64,000 nucleotides of DNA from Prolixibacteraceae bacterium (GTDB lineage Bacteria; Bacteroidota; Bacteroidia; Bacteroidales; Prolixibacteraceae): contig JAQUIJ010000002.1 of the NCBI GenBank assembly GCA_028683385.1, forward strand, positions 372,001 to 436,000, read 5' to 3'. Under the pieces are notes generated by a model that was not told the DNA's origin, did no database searches, and saw nothing but the letters and a program-made list of their open reading frames with translations. The translations under genes were made by a program, and so were the position numbers. Shown here one piece after another: positions 53,026-61,233 of the stretch (positions are counted from its first letter, which is position 1; every line of letters starts with the position of its first letter).

Positions 53026-54123
53026 TCAAATAAGATAATTTACCGGATTCGTGCTCAAAGCCGATAAATGGACTGCAAATTTAGGGAATTTTTTTGTAAG
53101 TAATTCATAAAAAACTTCTTTAGTGAATTGTTCACTTTCATAATGCCCTATATCCGCAATGATGATTTGGTTTTCTGCATCAAAGAACTGGTGATATTTA
53201 AAATCTCCGGATATAAAAATGTCGGCTTTCTGGGCCATGGCCTTGCTTAAATAGGTACTTCCGGAACCACCGCAAACGGCTACCCGGCTAATTGCTTTCC
53301 CCAAAAGCTGAGTGTGTTTAACGACCTGACAGTTAAACGCAGCTTTGACTTTTTGTAAAAAATCCAATTCATCAATCGGTTCCTGAAGCTCTCCGATCAT
53401 TCCAATTCCGGCTTGCACATATTCGTTGTCCAAAGGGTAAATGTCGTACGCGACTTCTTCGTACGGATGAGCCTGTAAAAGTGCCTGAATAACTTTGGAT
53501 TGGATGTGCTTGGGAAAGATCGTTTCAATACGTGTTTCTTTTTCGGTATGAAGCTGATTCTTCTCTCCAACATATGGATTGGTTTGGTCGTTTCCCCTGA
53601 AAGTGCCATTTCCGTCTTGATTGAAACTGCACGAATCGTAATTCCCGATGTGGCCAGCTCCGGCTTCCAATATGGCATTTCTTACTTTTTCAGCATCAGC
53701 AACCGGAACAAAAGTGACCAGTTTTTTCAGGAATCCGGGCATCGGAGCTAAAATCTGGCAATTCTGTAATTCCAGTTTTTCGCATATTTTACTGTTTACT
53801 CCGCCAAAAACACTGTCGAGATTGGTGTGCGCGGCATAAATGGCAACGTCGTTTTTTATGGCTTTGGCGACGCAGCGTTCGATGTAGTTTTTGCAGTTTA
53901 GTTTTTTGATTCCGCTAAAAACAATCGGGTGGTGGCAAACAATCAGGTTCAGTTTTTTACTGATGGCTTCGTCCAGAATTTCTTCTGTAACATCAAGCGT
54001 AATCAGTATTCCTGAAATTTCATCGTCCGGTTGACCGATAATCAGTCCGGCATTGTCGTACGATTCCTGAAAGGCTAGTGGCGCAATGGATTCAATAAAG
54101 TTCGTAATTTGTTTTAATTGCAT
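53026..54123 (-). CDS. Nif3-like dinuclear metal-centre protein (DUF34)
   Basis: A 365-residue protein of the Nif3/YbgI family, a toroidal hexamer with a two-metal site. Metal-binding residues appear in LIVCHHPIVFSGIKKL (HH), AAHTNLDSVFGGVN (H, D) and IADIGHYESEQF near the C-terminus. The length exceeds the ~250-residue short form because of a PII-like insertion (about 130-240), as in the Bacillus YqfO type. Its activity is debated; GTP cyclohydrolase-like and other roles have been suggested. It is followed closely by the zinc-ribbon gene and sits 41 bases after merR, across a palindrome. Confidence 0.92.
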   Translation of the reverse strand: MQLKQITNFIESIAPLAFQESYDNAGLIIGQPDDEISGILITLDVTEEILDEAISKKLNLIVCHHPIVFSGIKKLNCKNYIERCVAKAIKNDVAIYAAHTNLDSVFGGVNSKICEKLELQNCQILAPMPGFLKKLVTFVPVADAEKVRNAILEAGAGHIGNYDSCSFNQDGNGTFRGNDQTNPYVGEKNQLHTEKETRIETIFPKHIQSKVIQALLQAHPYEEVAYDIYPLDNEYVQAGIGMIGELQEPIDELDFLQKVKAAFNCQVVKHTQLLGKAISRVAVCGGSGSTYLSKAMAQKADIFISGDFKYHQFFDAENQIIIADIGHYESEQFTKEVFYELLTKKFPKFAVHLSALSTNPVNYLI

Positions 54124-54139
54124 GTGTTGGATATGTTTT

Positions 54140-54169
54140 TGTAGAGACAGGGCATGCCCTGTCTCTACA
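54140..54169. repeat. GTAGAGAC-type palindrome, intergenic copy
   Basis: A perfect 30-base palindrome, outer arms TGTAGAGAC / GTCTCTACA and centre AGGGCATGCCCT. It belongs to the family seen at 59894-59921 and 60547-60574. Its first bases supply the stop codon (TAG) of the merR gene. Confidence 0.8.
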
Positions 54170-54500
54170 TTTCGTCTTTAATCTCAACCAGCACCTTTCT
54201 GATTTCCATAAGGCGGTTGACCACTTCGAAATTCTGAATCGTACCTTCTTTGTTGTCCTTCAGTTTTTTCTGGGCTCCTTTTATGGTCATTCCCCTTTCT
54301 TTCAGAAGGTGGTAGATGATTTTCATGTTTTCGATGTCTTCTTTGGTAAACATCCGGTTTCCCTTCGCATTTTTATGCGGTTTCAGGATGTCGAATTCGT
54401 TCTCCCAAAAGCGGATGTTTGAAGCATTAACTGCAAACATTTCAGCAACCTCGCCGATGGAATAAAAGACTTTCTCTATTTTGGGTTTCTTGTAAGGCAT
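54165..54500 (-). CDS. MerR-family transcriptional regulator
   Basis: A 111-residue DNA-binding protein. The MerR winged helix is at about 10-80: YSIGEVAEMFAVNASNIRFWENEF, then NRMFTKEDIENMKIIYHLL and GMTIKGAQKKL. Residues 80-111 would form the dimerisation helix. No metal or ligand-binding domain is present. This small MerR type, lying behind an M23 peptidase gene and near alaS, is a conserved arrangement in Bacteroidota. The gene starts 4 bases after the M23 stop codon. Its last codon is followed by a TAG contributed by the dispersed palindrome, so the original C-terminus may have been longer. Confidence 0.9.
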   Translation of the reverse strand: MPYKKPKIEKVFYSIGEVAEMFAVNASNIRFWENEFDILKPHKNAKGNRMFTKEDIENMKIIYHLLKERGMTIKGAQKKLKDNKEGTIQNFEVVNRLMEIRKVLVEIKDEM

Positions 54501-54503
54501 AGT

Positions 54504-55475
54504 TTAATCGAATGTTTGACCAATATTGGATGAAATTTTTACCATCTTTTCGTATTCCTGAGCATTCAAATCTTTGAAATAGTAGTACTGCGGATTCACC
54601 GGTTCACCATTTTTGTGGACTTCGTAGTGTACGTGCGGCCCGGTTGAAGTTCCTGAGTTTCCAACAAGACCGATAACGCTTCCTCGTTTAACCTTGTCGC
54701 CTTTCTTAACCTTAAAATCGCTCATGTGACCATACAAAGTTTCGTAGCCAAAACCATGATCGATGATGACAAATCTTCCATAACCACCTCCGATGGATTG
54801 TACATCTTTTACAACTCCATCTCCGGTAGCATAAATCGGCGTACCAATGTTGGCGGTAAAATCCATTCCGTAATGGAATTGTTTGATTTTATAAATCGGG
54901 TGAATACGGTATCCCCAACCTGAAGCAGTGCTTTTCAACGATTTGTTCGAAATTGGCATGATTGCCGGCATTCCTGCAACCAATGCTTCCTTGTTCATGG
55001 CCATTTCCATTACTTCGTTATATGATTTGGCCTGAATGTAGGCTTCTTTCGAAAGGATATCAATCTTTTCGGCTGTTTTTATCACCAGATCCGAATTGTC
55101 GAACGATTCGAGTTTCGAGTACCTGTTCACCCCTCCAAATCCGGCCTTGCGGATGGTTGACGGGATTGGGTCGCTTTCGAAAATTACCCGGTACAGATTG
55201 TTGTCGCGCTGTTCTATTTCGTCGAGTACTTTTTCTATCGTTCCAAGGTCTTTATACATCAGTTCGTACTGTGTTAAAAGTCGTTCGTTTTCCTTGTGCA
55301 GAATGCGCATACGTGGTGATTCATAGAATTGAAGAATGCCAAACGCTATCAGTATCGACGTTGCCAATGTTGTTGATGATACAGCTAAAAAACGCTTTAC
55401 CCGGGTTTTGAAGCTAATTACGATTTTGTCGTAGCTAAGTGTATGAGCATTAAATCGGTACTTAACTTTTGCCAT
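54504..55475 (-). CDS. M23-family peptidoglycan endopeptidase
   Basis: A 323-residue inner-membrane-anchored protein, with one transmembrane segment near 30-50 (STTLATSILIAFGILQF), a coiled coil (about 60-100, ending IEQRDNNLY) and a C-terminal LytM/M23 metallopeptidase domain. Zinc motif H-x3-D is HYGMDFTAN near 202-210 and the H-x-H is GPHVHYEVHK near 285-294. It cuts cross-links or amide bonds in the cell wall during growth or division. The ATG is 294 bases from the divergent alaS, and TAAATTTG on the minus strand (plus 55513-55520) is a promoter candidate. Confidence 0.93.
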   Translation of the reverse strand: MAKVKYRFNAHTLSYDKIVISFKTRVKRFLAVSSTTLATSILIAFGILQFYESPRMRILHKENERLLTQYELMYKDLGTIEKVLDEIEQRDNNLYRVIFESDPIPSTIRKAGFGGVNRYSKLESFDNSDLVIKTAEKIDILSKEAYIQAKSYNEVMEMAMNKEALVAGMPAIMPISNKSLKSTASGWGYRIHPIYKIKQFHYGMDFTANIGTPIYATGDGVVKDVQSIGGGYGRFVIIDHGFGYETLYGHMSDFKVKKGDKVKRGSVIGLVGNSGTSTGPHVHYEVHKNGEPVNPQYYYFKDLNAQEYEKMVKISSNIGQTFD

Positions 55476-55512
55476 AAAACAAGACTGTTGGAATTTATTT
55501 TTCGACTTGTGT

Positions 55513-55539
55513 CAAATTTAAGTATTTAATCTAACTTTG
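55513..55539. promoter_or_regulatory. Overlapping divergent promoter elements for M23 and alaS
   Basis: Plus 55513-55520 read on the minus strand is TAAATTTG (for the M23 gene). TAACTTTG at 55532-55539 matches TAnnTTTG on the plus strand, with a TTG 22 bases before it, giving alaS a leader of about 230 bases. Confidence 0.45.
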
Positions 55540-55640
55540 CACGGTTTCGAAAAATCCGGATTATTAGGCTGGTAAAACTAATTATTTCAATTGAAATAAG
55601 GAATGGTTTTCAGCTAATTGAAGATTTTTAACAATTTTTA

Positions 55641-55755
55641 ATGGCTCTGTTTCCTGATTTTGATGATGTTGCAATACGTTTGTTTGAATCAATTTCAGGA
55701 TAAGAAGATGAAGAAATTTGACCTTTTTAAGCCGATGTTTTTAGGAATAAAATAA
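55641..55755 (+). other. alaS leader with two tiny in-line reading frames
   Basis: Within the long alaS leader, ATG 55641 opens a 20-codon frame ending at 55703, and ATG 55708 opens a 15-codon frame ending at 55755, 14 bases before alaS. Neither is alanine-rich and no alternative hairpins were recognised, so leader-peptide control is only a possibility. Confidence 0.2.
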
Positions 55756-55769
55756 CAGAAAGAAAAGAT

Positions 55770-58388
55770 ATGAATTCGAAGGAAATCAGAAAAGCGTTTA
55801 TCGACTTTTTCGCCGGAAAGGGACACCAGATTGTCGCTTCGGCACCAATGGTTGTGAAGAACGACCCGACTTTGATGTTTACCAATGCCGGGATGAACCA
55901 GTTTAAAGATATTTTTCTGGGAAATCAACCTGCCAAATATGTTCGGGTGGCCGATACTCAAAAATGTCTGCGGGTTTCAGGGAAACACAACGATTTGGAA
56001 GAAGTGGGTCACGATACTTACCACCACACGATGTTCGAAATGTTGGGCAACTGGTCGTTTGGCGATTATTTCAAGGAAGATGCCATTAACTGGGCCTGGG
56101 AATTGTTGCACGATGTGCTGAAAATTCCGGCTGACCGCATGTATGCTTCGGTTTTTGAAGGTAGCGCCGACGATAAGCTGGAACGCGATGATGAAGCTTT
56201 TGAGCTTTGGCGTAAATTCTTGCCAGCCCATCAGATTATTAATGGAAGCAAAAAAGATAACTTCTGGGAAATGGGCGACACCGGTCCTTGCGGCCCTTGT
56301 TCCGAAATTCATGTCGATTTGCGCGACGATGCTGAACGCGCTAAAATACCCGGACAAAATCTGGTAAACAAAGATAATCCGCTGGTGATCGAAATCTGGA
56401 ACCTCGTTTTCATTCAGTTCAACCGCAAAGCTGATGGAAAACTGGAAGAACTTCCGGACAAGCACGTGGATACCGGGATGGGCTTTGAACGTTTGTGCAT
56501 GGTTCTTCAGGGCAAAAAGTCGAATTACGATACCGATGTTTTCCAGAATACCATTGCTAAAATTGCTGAACTCAGTAACAAAAAATATGGCGACGATCAA
56601 AAGGCTGACATTGCCATGCGCGTGATTGCCGACCATTTACGTGCTATCTCGTTCTCGATTGCCGATGGACAGTTGCCATCGAACAACAAAGCTGGTTATG
56701 TAATTCGCCGGATTTTGCGTCGCGCCGTTCGCTACGGATATACTTTCCTCGATTTTCGCGAGCCTTTTATTTGCAAGTTGGTTGAGGTGCTGAAAGAAAA
56801 CATGGGCGATGCTTTCCCTGAACTGGTTTCGCAGCAGGGATTGATCGAAAATGTGATCCGCGAAGAGGAAGAATCATTCTTAAGAACGCTGGAAACAGGT
56901 ATCCGTTTGCTTGACGATTTGGTGGCCAAAGCTAAAGCTGCCGGAAAAACAGAGATTAGTGGTGACAATGCTTTCACACTTTACGATACGTTCGGATTTC
57001 CATTCGATTTAACCAGCCTCATTCTGCGCGAAAAAGGTTTGACGGTTGATGAAGCCGGGTTCAATGCCGAAATGGAAAAACAAAAAGAACGTTCTCGTAA
57101 TGCAGCGGCTCAGGAAACCGATGACTGGGTGGAACTGAAGAAAATTGAACAGGTTGAATTTGTTGGTTACGATCACCTGGAAGCCGAAGTACATATTTCG
57201 CGCTACCGCAAAGTGACTCAAAAAAATAAGGAATTTTATCATCTGGTTTTCGATAAAACCCCGTTCTATGGCGAATCCGGAGGTCAGGTTGGCGACAGCG
57301 GATACATCGAATTTGATGGACAAAAAACGCTAATTCTCGATACTCAGAAAGAAAATAATCTGACGGTTCATATCGCGCAGAAACTTCCGGTAAATCCGGC
57401 TGCGGCATTTAAAGCGGTGGTTGATGTGAAAAAGCGAACCCTGACGATGAATAACCACTCGGCAACGCATTTGCTCGACCAGGCTTTGCGCGAAGTTCTG
57501 GGCACGCATGTGGAACAAAAAGGATCGTTGGTTAACAGCGAATACCTGCGATTCGACTTTGCACATTTCCAGAAAGTGACAAAAGAAGAATTAGAGAAAA
57601 TTCAGGCTCGTGTAAACGAATTGGTTCGCAAAAACCTTGCTCTTGAAGAAAATCGCGCTGTTGCTTTTGATGAAGCCAAAAAACTGGGAGCTATCGCGCT
57701 TTTCGGTGAAAAATACGGCGATTTTGTTCGCGTGATTAAGTTTGGCGAATCGGTTGAGTTGTGCGGTGGAACTCACGTTCCTTCAACCGGGCAAATTGGT
57801 TCGTTTATTATTACTTCCGAAAGCGCTATCTCTGCCGGAGTTCGCCGTATTGAGGCGATTACTGCCGACCGCGCCGAAGAATTTGTAAAGAAACACATGG
57901 ACGAACTGGCCGAAGTAAAGGCAGTCCTCAACAATACGCAAAACCTGAAGAAATCGGTTGAAGATTTGGTGGCACAAAACAGCCGTTTGCAAAAGCAAAT
58001 CGAAGAATTTGAGCGCAAAGCTGCTTCCGGAATTAAAGACGAATTGAAGAAAAAAGTACAGTCGATCAATGGCGTGAATGTGATTGCTGAAGTGATTCAG
58101 CTCGATTCGGCTCAGGCGGTGAAAGATTTGGCTTTCCAGTTGAAAGGCGAAATTGAAAACCTGTTCCTGGTTTTGGGTTCGGCGATTGGCGGAAAACCAT
58201 CGATTTCTGTAATGATTGCCGAGAATCTGGTTGCTGAAAAAGGCCTGAATGCCGGAGCTGTGGTTCGCGAAGCTGCCAAAGAAATGCAGGGCGGCGGCGG
58301 CGGACAAGCGTTTTACGCTACTGCCGGTGGTAAAGACCTTTCGGGTCTTTCGGCTGCCGTTGAAAAAGCAAAATCATTTGTGAAATAA
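55770..58388 (+). CDS. alaS: Alanyl-tRNA synthetase
   Basis: The class II synthetase that charges tRNA-Ala, in the cytoplasm. The 872-residue protein has all usual parts: the catalytic head ([17 protein letters not shown] and [23 protein letters not shown] near 30-100), the tRNA-recognition region, the editing domain with H-x3-H in [13 protein letters not shown] near 565-577 and C-x3-H in [11 protein letters not shown] near 665-675, and the C-terminal C-Ala domain ending [14 protein letters not shown]. It is divergent from the M23 peptidase gene, a conserved arrangement. Confidence 0.98.
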   Translation: MNSKEIRKAFIDFFAGKGHQIVASAPMVVKNDPTLMFTNAGMNQFKDIFLGNQPAKYVRVADTQKCLRVSGKHNDLEEVGHDTYHHTMFEMLGNWSFGDYFKEDAINWAWELLHDVLKIPADRMYASVFEGSADDKLERDDEAFELWRKFLPAHQIINGSKKDNFWEMGDTGPCGPCSEIHVDLRDDAERAKIPGQNLVNKDNPLVIEIWNLVFIQFNRKADGKLEELPDKHVDTGMGFERLCMVLQGKKSNYDTDVFQNTIAKIAELSNKKYGDDQKADIAMRVIADHLRAISFSIADGQLPSNNKAGYVIRRILRRAVRYGYTFLDFREPFICKLVEVLKENMGDAFPELVSQQGLIENVIREEEESFLRTLETGIRLLDDLVAKAKAAGKTEISGDNAFTLYDTFGFPFDLTSLILREKGLTVDEAGFNAEMEKQKERSRNAAAQETDDWVELKKIEQVEFVGYDHLEAEVHISRYRKVTQKNKEFYHLVFDKTPFYGESGGQVGDSGYIEFDGQKTLILDTQKENNLTVHIAQKLPVNPAAAFKAVVDVKKRTLTMNNHSATHLLDQALREVLGTHVEQKGSLVNSEYLRFDFAHFQKVTKEELEKIQARVNELVRKNLALEENRAVAFDEAKKLGAIALFGEKYGDFVRVIKFGESVELCGGTHVPSTGQIGSFIITSESAISAGVRRIEAITADRAEEFVKKHMDELAEVKAVLNNTQNLKKSVEDLVAQNSRLQKQIEEFERKAASGIKDELKKKVQSINGVNVIAEVIQLDSAQAVKDLAFQLKGEIENLFLVLGSAIGGKPSISVMIAENLVAEKGLNAGAVVREAAKEMQGGGGGQAFYATAGGKDLSGLSAAVEKAKSFVK

Positions 58389-58406
58389 ACGCAAGACAAA
58401 AGGCAC

Positions 58407-58424
58407 AAGTCAAAAGTACAAAGT
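58407..58424 (+). repeat. 18-base dispersed repeat, copy 2
   Basis: Identical to 15208-15225 (AAGTCAAAAGTACAAAGT), here just after the alaS stop codon and within a run of related AGTCAAA words. Confidence 0.6.
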
Positions 58425-58437
58425 CAAAAGTCAAATA

Positions 58438-58477
58438 CAAAAGGCCTCTTCGATCAGTGAATCGGGGAGGCTTTTGC
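58438..58477 (+). terminator. Probable alaS terminator
   Basis: An imperfect hairpin (AAAAGGCCTC... with ...GGAGGCTTTTG) is followed by CTTTT. It lies about 50 bases after alaS, and the copy-2 18-base repeat separates them. Confidence 0.55.
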
Positions 58478-58674
58478 TTTTGCAGTCATCCCGAACTCTG
58501 GTTTCAAGCAAATGGAACAATTGAGCTAAATTCCAATGAAACGAGCATGTTTCCTGTCCGTCACATCAATGTGACGGCAAAGAATATTGCTCCGATGATT
58601 CTTAGTGCGTATCCTTTGCCGTTGGCTTCAGCCAACGGACTTGGGCAAACAAAAAGAGATGGGCTTTAGCCCGA
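58478..58674. other. Gene-free interval with small hairpins
   Basis: No gene is visible between the alaS terminator and the hsdS remnant. It carries a 9-bp hairpin CCGTCACAT/ATGTGACGG (58558-58577), the dispersed repeat copy 2 (58610-58650), and GGGCTTTAGCCC near 58661. Confidence 0.5.
58610..58650 (+). repeat. Dispersed hairpin repeat, copy 2
   Basis: Matches 52112-52154 outside the stem; the stem here is a perfect CCGTTGGCT/AGCCAACGG-type hairpin. Compared with copy 1, pair 5 has changed on both arms (C-G to T-A). Confidence 0.6.
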
Positions 58675-58857
58675 TTACTTAATCCGTATTTTTGAATATT
58701 CGGCTCCCGGTTCGGCTACCATTTGCAGGTTTTCGGTATTTGGGTTTTCGGCGGAACCACTTGCACTGAGCTTATTCGAAGTGCCCCAAACCCGTGCAAT
58801 ACGGTCTTTTATTTTTTGCTCGAAGATGGCAATCAATTGTTTGAGGTAAATTAAAAA
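58675..58857 (-). pseudogene. Orphan C-terminal tail of a type I specificity subunit
   Basis: The minus-strand frame is open for 60 codons to the stop at 58675-58677 but has no start codon. It encodes LKQLIAIFEQKIKDRIARVWG followed by a Ser/Asn-rich tail; those words match the C-terminal coiled coil of HsdS-type proteins, and the present hsdM-S gene ends in the same style (KSRISKIWGG). It begins eight bases after the S23-type gene stops, across AT-rich repeats. It is best read as the displaced 3' end of an older specificity gene. Confidence 0.6.
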
Positions 58858-58864
58858 TTAAAAA

Positions 58865-59230
58865 TTATGAATTATTGCCTTTGGTCGTAATTCTAATTTT
58901 TGCTATTATCTTCTGAATTTCAATCACATCATTCAGTAAGCTTTCTTTTTCCGTTTCAGAAAAATAGTTTGTGGCTGACATCAATCGAATCCAATAGTTT
59001 GTTTCTCTGGCTTCTTTGTAAGCTATTGCTAATTTTGCTAAAAAATCCGCAGTTGATTGCGCTCCAATAGCTTCTTCAATATTCGCACCGATTGATGTTC
59101 CGCTTCTTAAAAACTGCTTAGAAAGAATAAATTCCCTTTTATGTTCTACAATGTATTGATAAGCTTTTACAACGCGAACAGCAAAATCAAATGATTTTTC
59201 TTGAATTAAATTATTTTTCATCATTTTCAC
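58865..59230 (-). CDS. S23-type four-helix bundle protein
   Basis: A 121-residue helical protein of the four-helix-bundle family first met as 23S rRNA intervening-sequence proteins. The signature includes SFDFAVRVVKAYQYI near 13-27, LSKQFLRSGTSIGANIEEAIGAQS near 37-60 (S-x-x-N-x-x-E-A) and EARETNYWIRLM. Its start overlaps the 3' end of hsdM-S by 20 bases, so the two are co-transcribed. Such proteins are common in restriction-modification and surface-polysaccharide loci of Bacteroidota and their role there is unknown. No reverse transcriptase is nearby, so it is not a diversity-generating Avd protein. Confidence 0.88.
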   Translation of the reverse strand: MKMMKNNLIQEKSFDFAVRVVKAYQYIVEHKREFILSKQFLRSGTSIGANIEEAIGAQSTADFLAKLAIAYKEARETNYWIRLMSATNYFSETEKESLLNDVIEIQKIIAKIRITTKGNNS

Positions 59231-61232
59231 CTCCCCAAATTTTACTAATTCTGCTTTTTATTGCCTCTTCCTTTTCCTTAATTTTTAATTTGTAATTCTC
59301 AATTTCAGCTTGGTAGCCTTCAATTTCGGCTACAATTTCTTGCTGGACGGAGAGCGGAGGAAGAGGAATTTCTCTTTGTTCTATCCCTGACTTTGTAATG
59401 TGGATCATCGCAATACCTCGTCCACCTTCGGCTTTTATAGCTTCTGTTTCTTTGTTTAAAACATGATAAAGAAATTGTTTATTAATTCGAGATTCATCTG
59501 GTTCCATTTTCCAAATATGGTAATGGTAAATACATTTTTCACCATCCCAAATTTTTGGACCAAAAGAAGCCGACCAGGCATATAGCAAATCACCTTTTAA
59601 ACAATATTTATCTGGCTCTAACTCTAGATTAGAATGATACCAATCTCTGTTTGAAAAGAAATTTCCAACACGCATAACCGGATATTTTCCGGCATCGAGT
59701 AGTTCTTCTTGTTTATAGGCTCTGCCATTTATTACGCGACAAACATCGCCAAGCTTTACTGACTCATAATTAGTTGATAGAATATTTGTTGCTTTATACC
59801 TCTCACCGCTTAAATTGTAGTCGCCGTTTTTTGCAATCTCGGCTTTGGGTACGGCGTGTGCAATGGGGTTTGCCGGTGGTGGGGTGTTTGTTGGTAGATA
59901 CGCAATGCATTGCGTATCTACGGTATTTTCGGCGACAAATCGCCTGATAATTTCGATGGCTTCGTCCAATTGCCCGCCTTTTACGGCGTTGCGTTGTGCG
60001 CCCAACCCATAACCGTCGTTGTCGATTTTTACAAACAAAATCTGGTCGGTTTGTTTGGCCAGTTGTTTGTCCATCAGCAAAATAGAGGTTTTTACTCCGC
60101 TGTACGGGTTAAAAATTCCGGCGGGCAAACTTACCACGGCATACAGGTAATTGTCGACCAGCATTTTGCGCAGCGCTTTGTAAGCCGTTCCGCTCTGGAA
60201 AATAACACCTTCAGGAACAATAATTCCGGCGCGCCCTTTGGGGTTGAGGTGTTCGGCAATGTAATCGACAAACAGCACTTCGCTGCGGTTGCTGCCAATC
60301 GAGAATTTTTTGTGCGGACGGATGCCGCCTTTCGGGCTCATAAATGGCGGATTGGCCAAAATCACATCAAAAGTTTCGTCCCAGCGTTCCTCGCTGCTCA
60401 GGGTGTCGTATTCCCAAATATGCGGGTCGGAAAAGCCGTGCAGGTAAAGGTTTACCAGGCTGAGGCGCACCATGTCGGGCGAAATGTCGTACCCGGTAAA
60501 ATTGCCGATGATTCGTCGGCGTTCGTCGGGGGTGATGGTTGTTGCCGTAGAGACGCCCGATCGGGCGTCTCTACCGTCGTGTCCATTATTATCCCCACCC
60601 ATTATGTATTTAAACGCCGAAATCAGGAATCCGGCAGTTCCGCAGGCCGGGTCGAGAATGGTGTCGGTCTTTCCGGGATTAACCACCGCCACCAAAAAAT
60701 CGATGATGTGGCGCGGCGTGCGGAATTGACCGGCATCGCCCTGCGAACCCATTACCGAAAGCAGGTATTCGAAGGCATCACCCAGTTTTTCGCTGTGGGT
60801 GTATTCGAATTCGGCAATGGTTTTCAGGAACATTTTTAGCGTTTCGGGGTCGCGGTACGGCAAAAAGGCGTTCTTGAAAATGTCGCGGAACAGTTGCGGA
60901 ATATTGGGGTTTTTGTCCATGCCGCCAATGGCTTCGGCATACAAAGTCAACATTTCGCTGGCCGTAACTTTGGCATCGAACAAGCGGTCCCAACTGTATT
61001 TTTCGAATTCAACTACGATTTCCTTTTCCGCATCGTTAGGGTCTGGAATGGTATAATTCGAAAAGAATTTGGCTTTTCCGCCCAACTCAATGGCTTCCTT
61101 GTCCATGTCGTCCATGAACTTGTATATCAGTCCAATTGTAATTTGTTCAATCTGAGCTTTGGGATCGGGCAGTTTACCTACCAAAATATCGCGGCAATCG
61201 TCAATTCTCTTTTTTGTGGGCGTATCTAACAT
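59211..61232 (-). CDS. hsdM: Type I DNA methyltransferase fused to a single-TRD specificity subunit
   Basis: A 673-residue fusion. Residues 1-480 are HsdM (N6-adenine methyltransferase): helical N-terminus (IEQITIGLIYKFMDD), SAM motif ILDPACGTAGFL at 192-203, catalytic NPPF at 294-297 and GIIVPEGVIF at 336-345. Residues about 490-640 are one HsdS target-recognition domain (SVKLGDVCRVINGRAYKQEE ... REIPLPPLSVQQEIVAEI) followed by one coiled coil to the C-terminus. A normal HsdS has two of each, so the holoenzyme may use two fusion copies, giving a symmetric site. Two perfect palindromes (59894-59921, 60547-60574) lie inside the gene and encode residues 438-447 and 220-229. The gene starts one base after the DUF4062 protein's stop codon. 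Confidence 0.9.
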   Translation of the reverse strand: MLDTPTKKRIDDCRDILVGKLPDPKAQIEQITIGLIYKFMDDMDKEAIELGGKAKFFSNYTIPDPNDAEKEIVVEFEKYSWDRLFDAKVTASEMLTLYAEAIGGMDKNPNIPQLFRDIFKNAFLPYRDPETLKMFLKTIAEFEYTHSEKLGDAFEYLLSVMGSQGDAGQFRTPRHIIDFLVAVVNPGKTDTILDPACGTAGFLISAFKYIMGGDNNGHDGRDARSGVSTATTITPDERRRIIGNFTGYDISPDMVRLSLVNLYLHGFSDPHIWEYDTLSSEERWDETFDVILANPPFMSPKGGIRPHKKFSIGSNRSEVLFVDYIAEHLNPKGRAGIIVPEGVIFQSGTAYKALRKMLVDNYLYAVVSLPAGIFNPYSGVKTSILLMDKQLAKQTDQILFVKIDNDGYGLGAQRNAVKGGQLDEAIEIIRRFVAENTVDTQCIAYLPTNTPPPANPIAHAVPKAEIAKNGDYNLSGERYKATNILSTNYESVKLGDVCRVINGRAYKQEELLDAGKYPVMRVGNFFSNRDWYHSNLELEPDKYCLKGDLLYAWSASFGPKIWDGEKCIYHYHIWKMEPDESRINKQFLYHVLNKETEAIKAEGGRGIAMIHITKSGIEQREIPLPPLSVQQEIVAEIEGYQAEIENYKLKIKEKEEAIKSRISKIWGGENDEK
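59894..59921. repeat. GTAGATAC-type palindrome inside hsdM-S
   Basis: A perfect 28-base palindrome with arms GTAGATACGCAATG / CATTGCGTATCTAC. It encodes residues 438-447 in the linker between the methyltransferase and target-recognition domains. Confidence 0.8.
60547..60574. repeat. GTAGAGAC-type palindrome inside hsdM-S
   Basis: A perfect 28-base palindrome with arms GTAGAGACGCCCGA / TCGGGCGTCTCTAC. It encodes residues 220-229, in the loop between motif I and the next core strand, which is longer here than in typical HsdM. Confidence 0.85.
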
Positions 61233-61233
61233 T

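Noticed and set aside
58865-59230. S23-type four-helix protein considered as a diversity-generating retroelement accessory (Avd)
   Set aside because: No reverse transcriptase or template/variable repeat pair was seen nearby.
59910-60839. 309-codon plus-strand frame opposite hsdM-S
   Set aside because: It lies entirely antisense to hsdM-S, whose motifs and codon use are convincing, and it has no recognisable domain.
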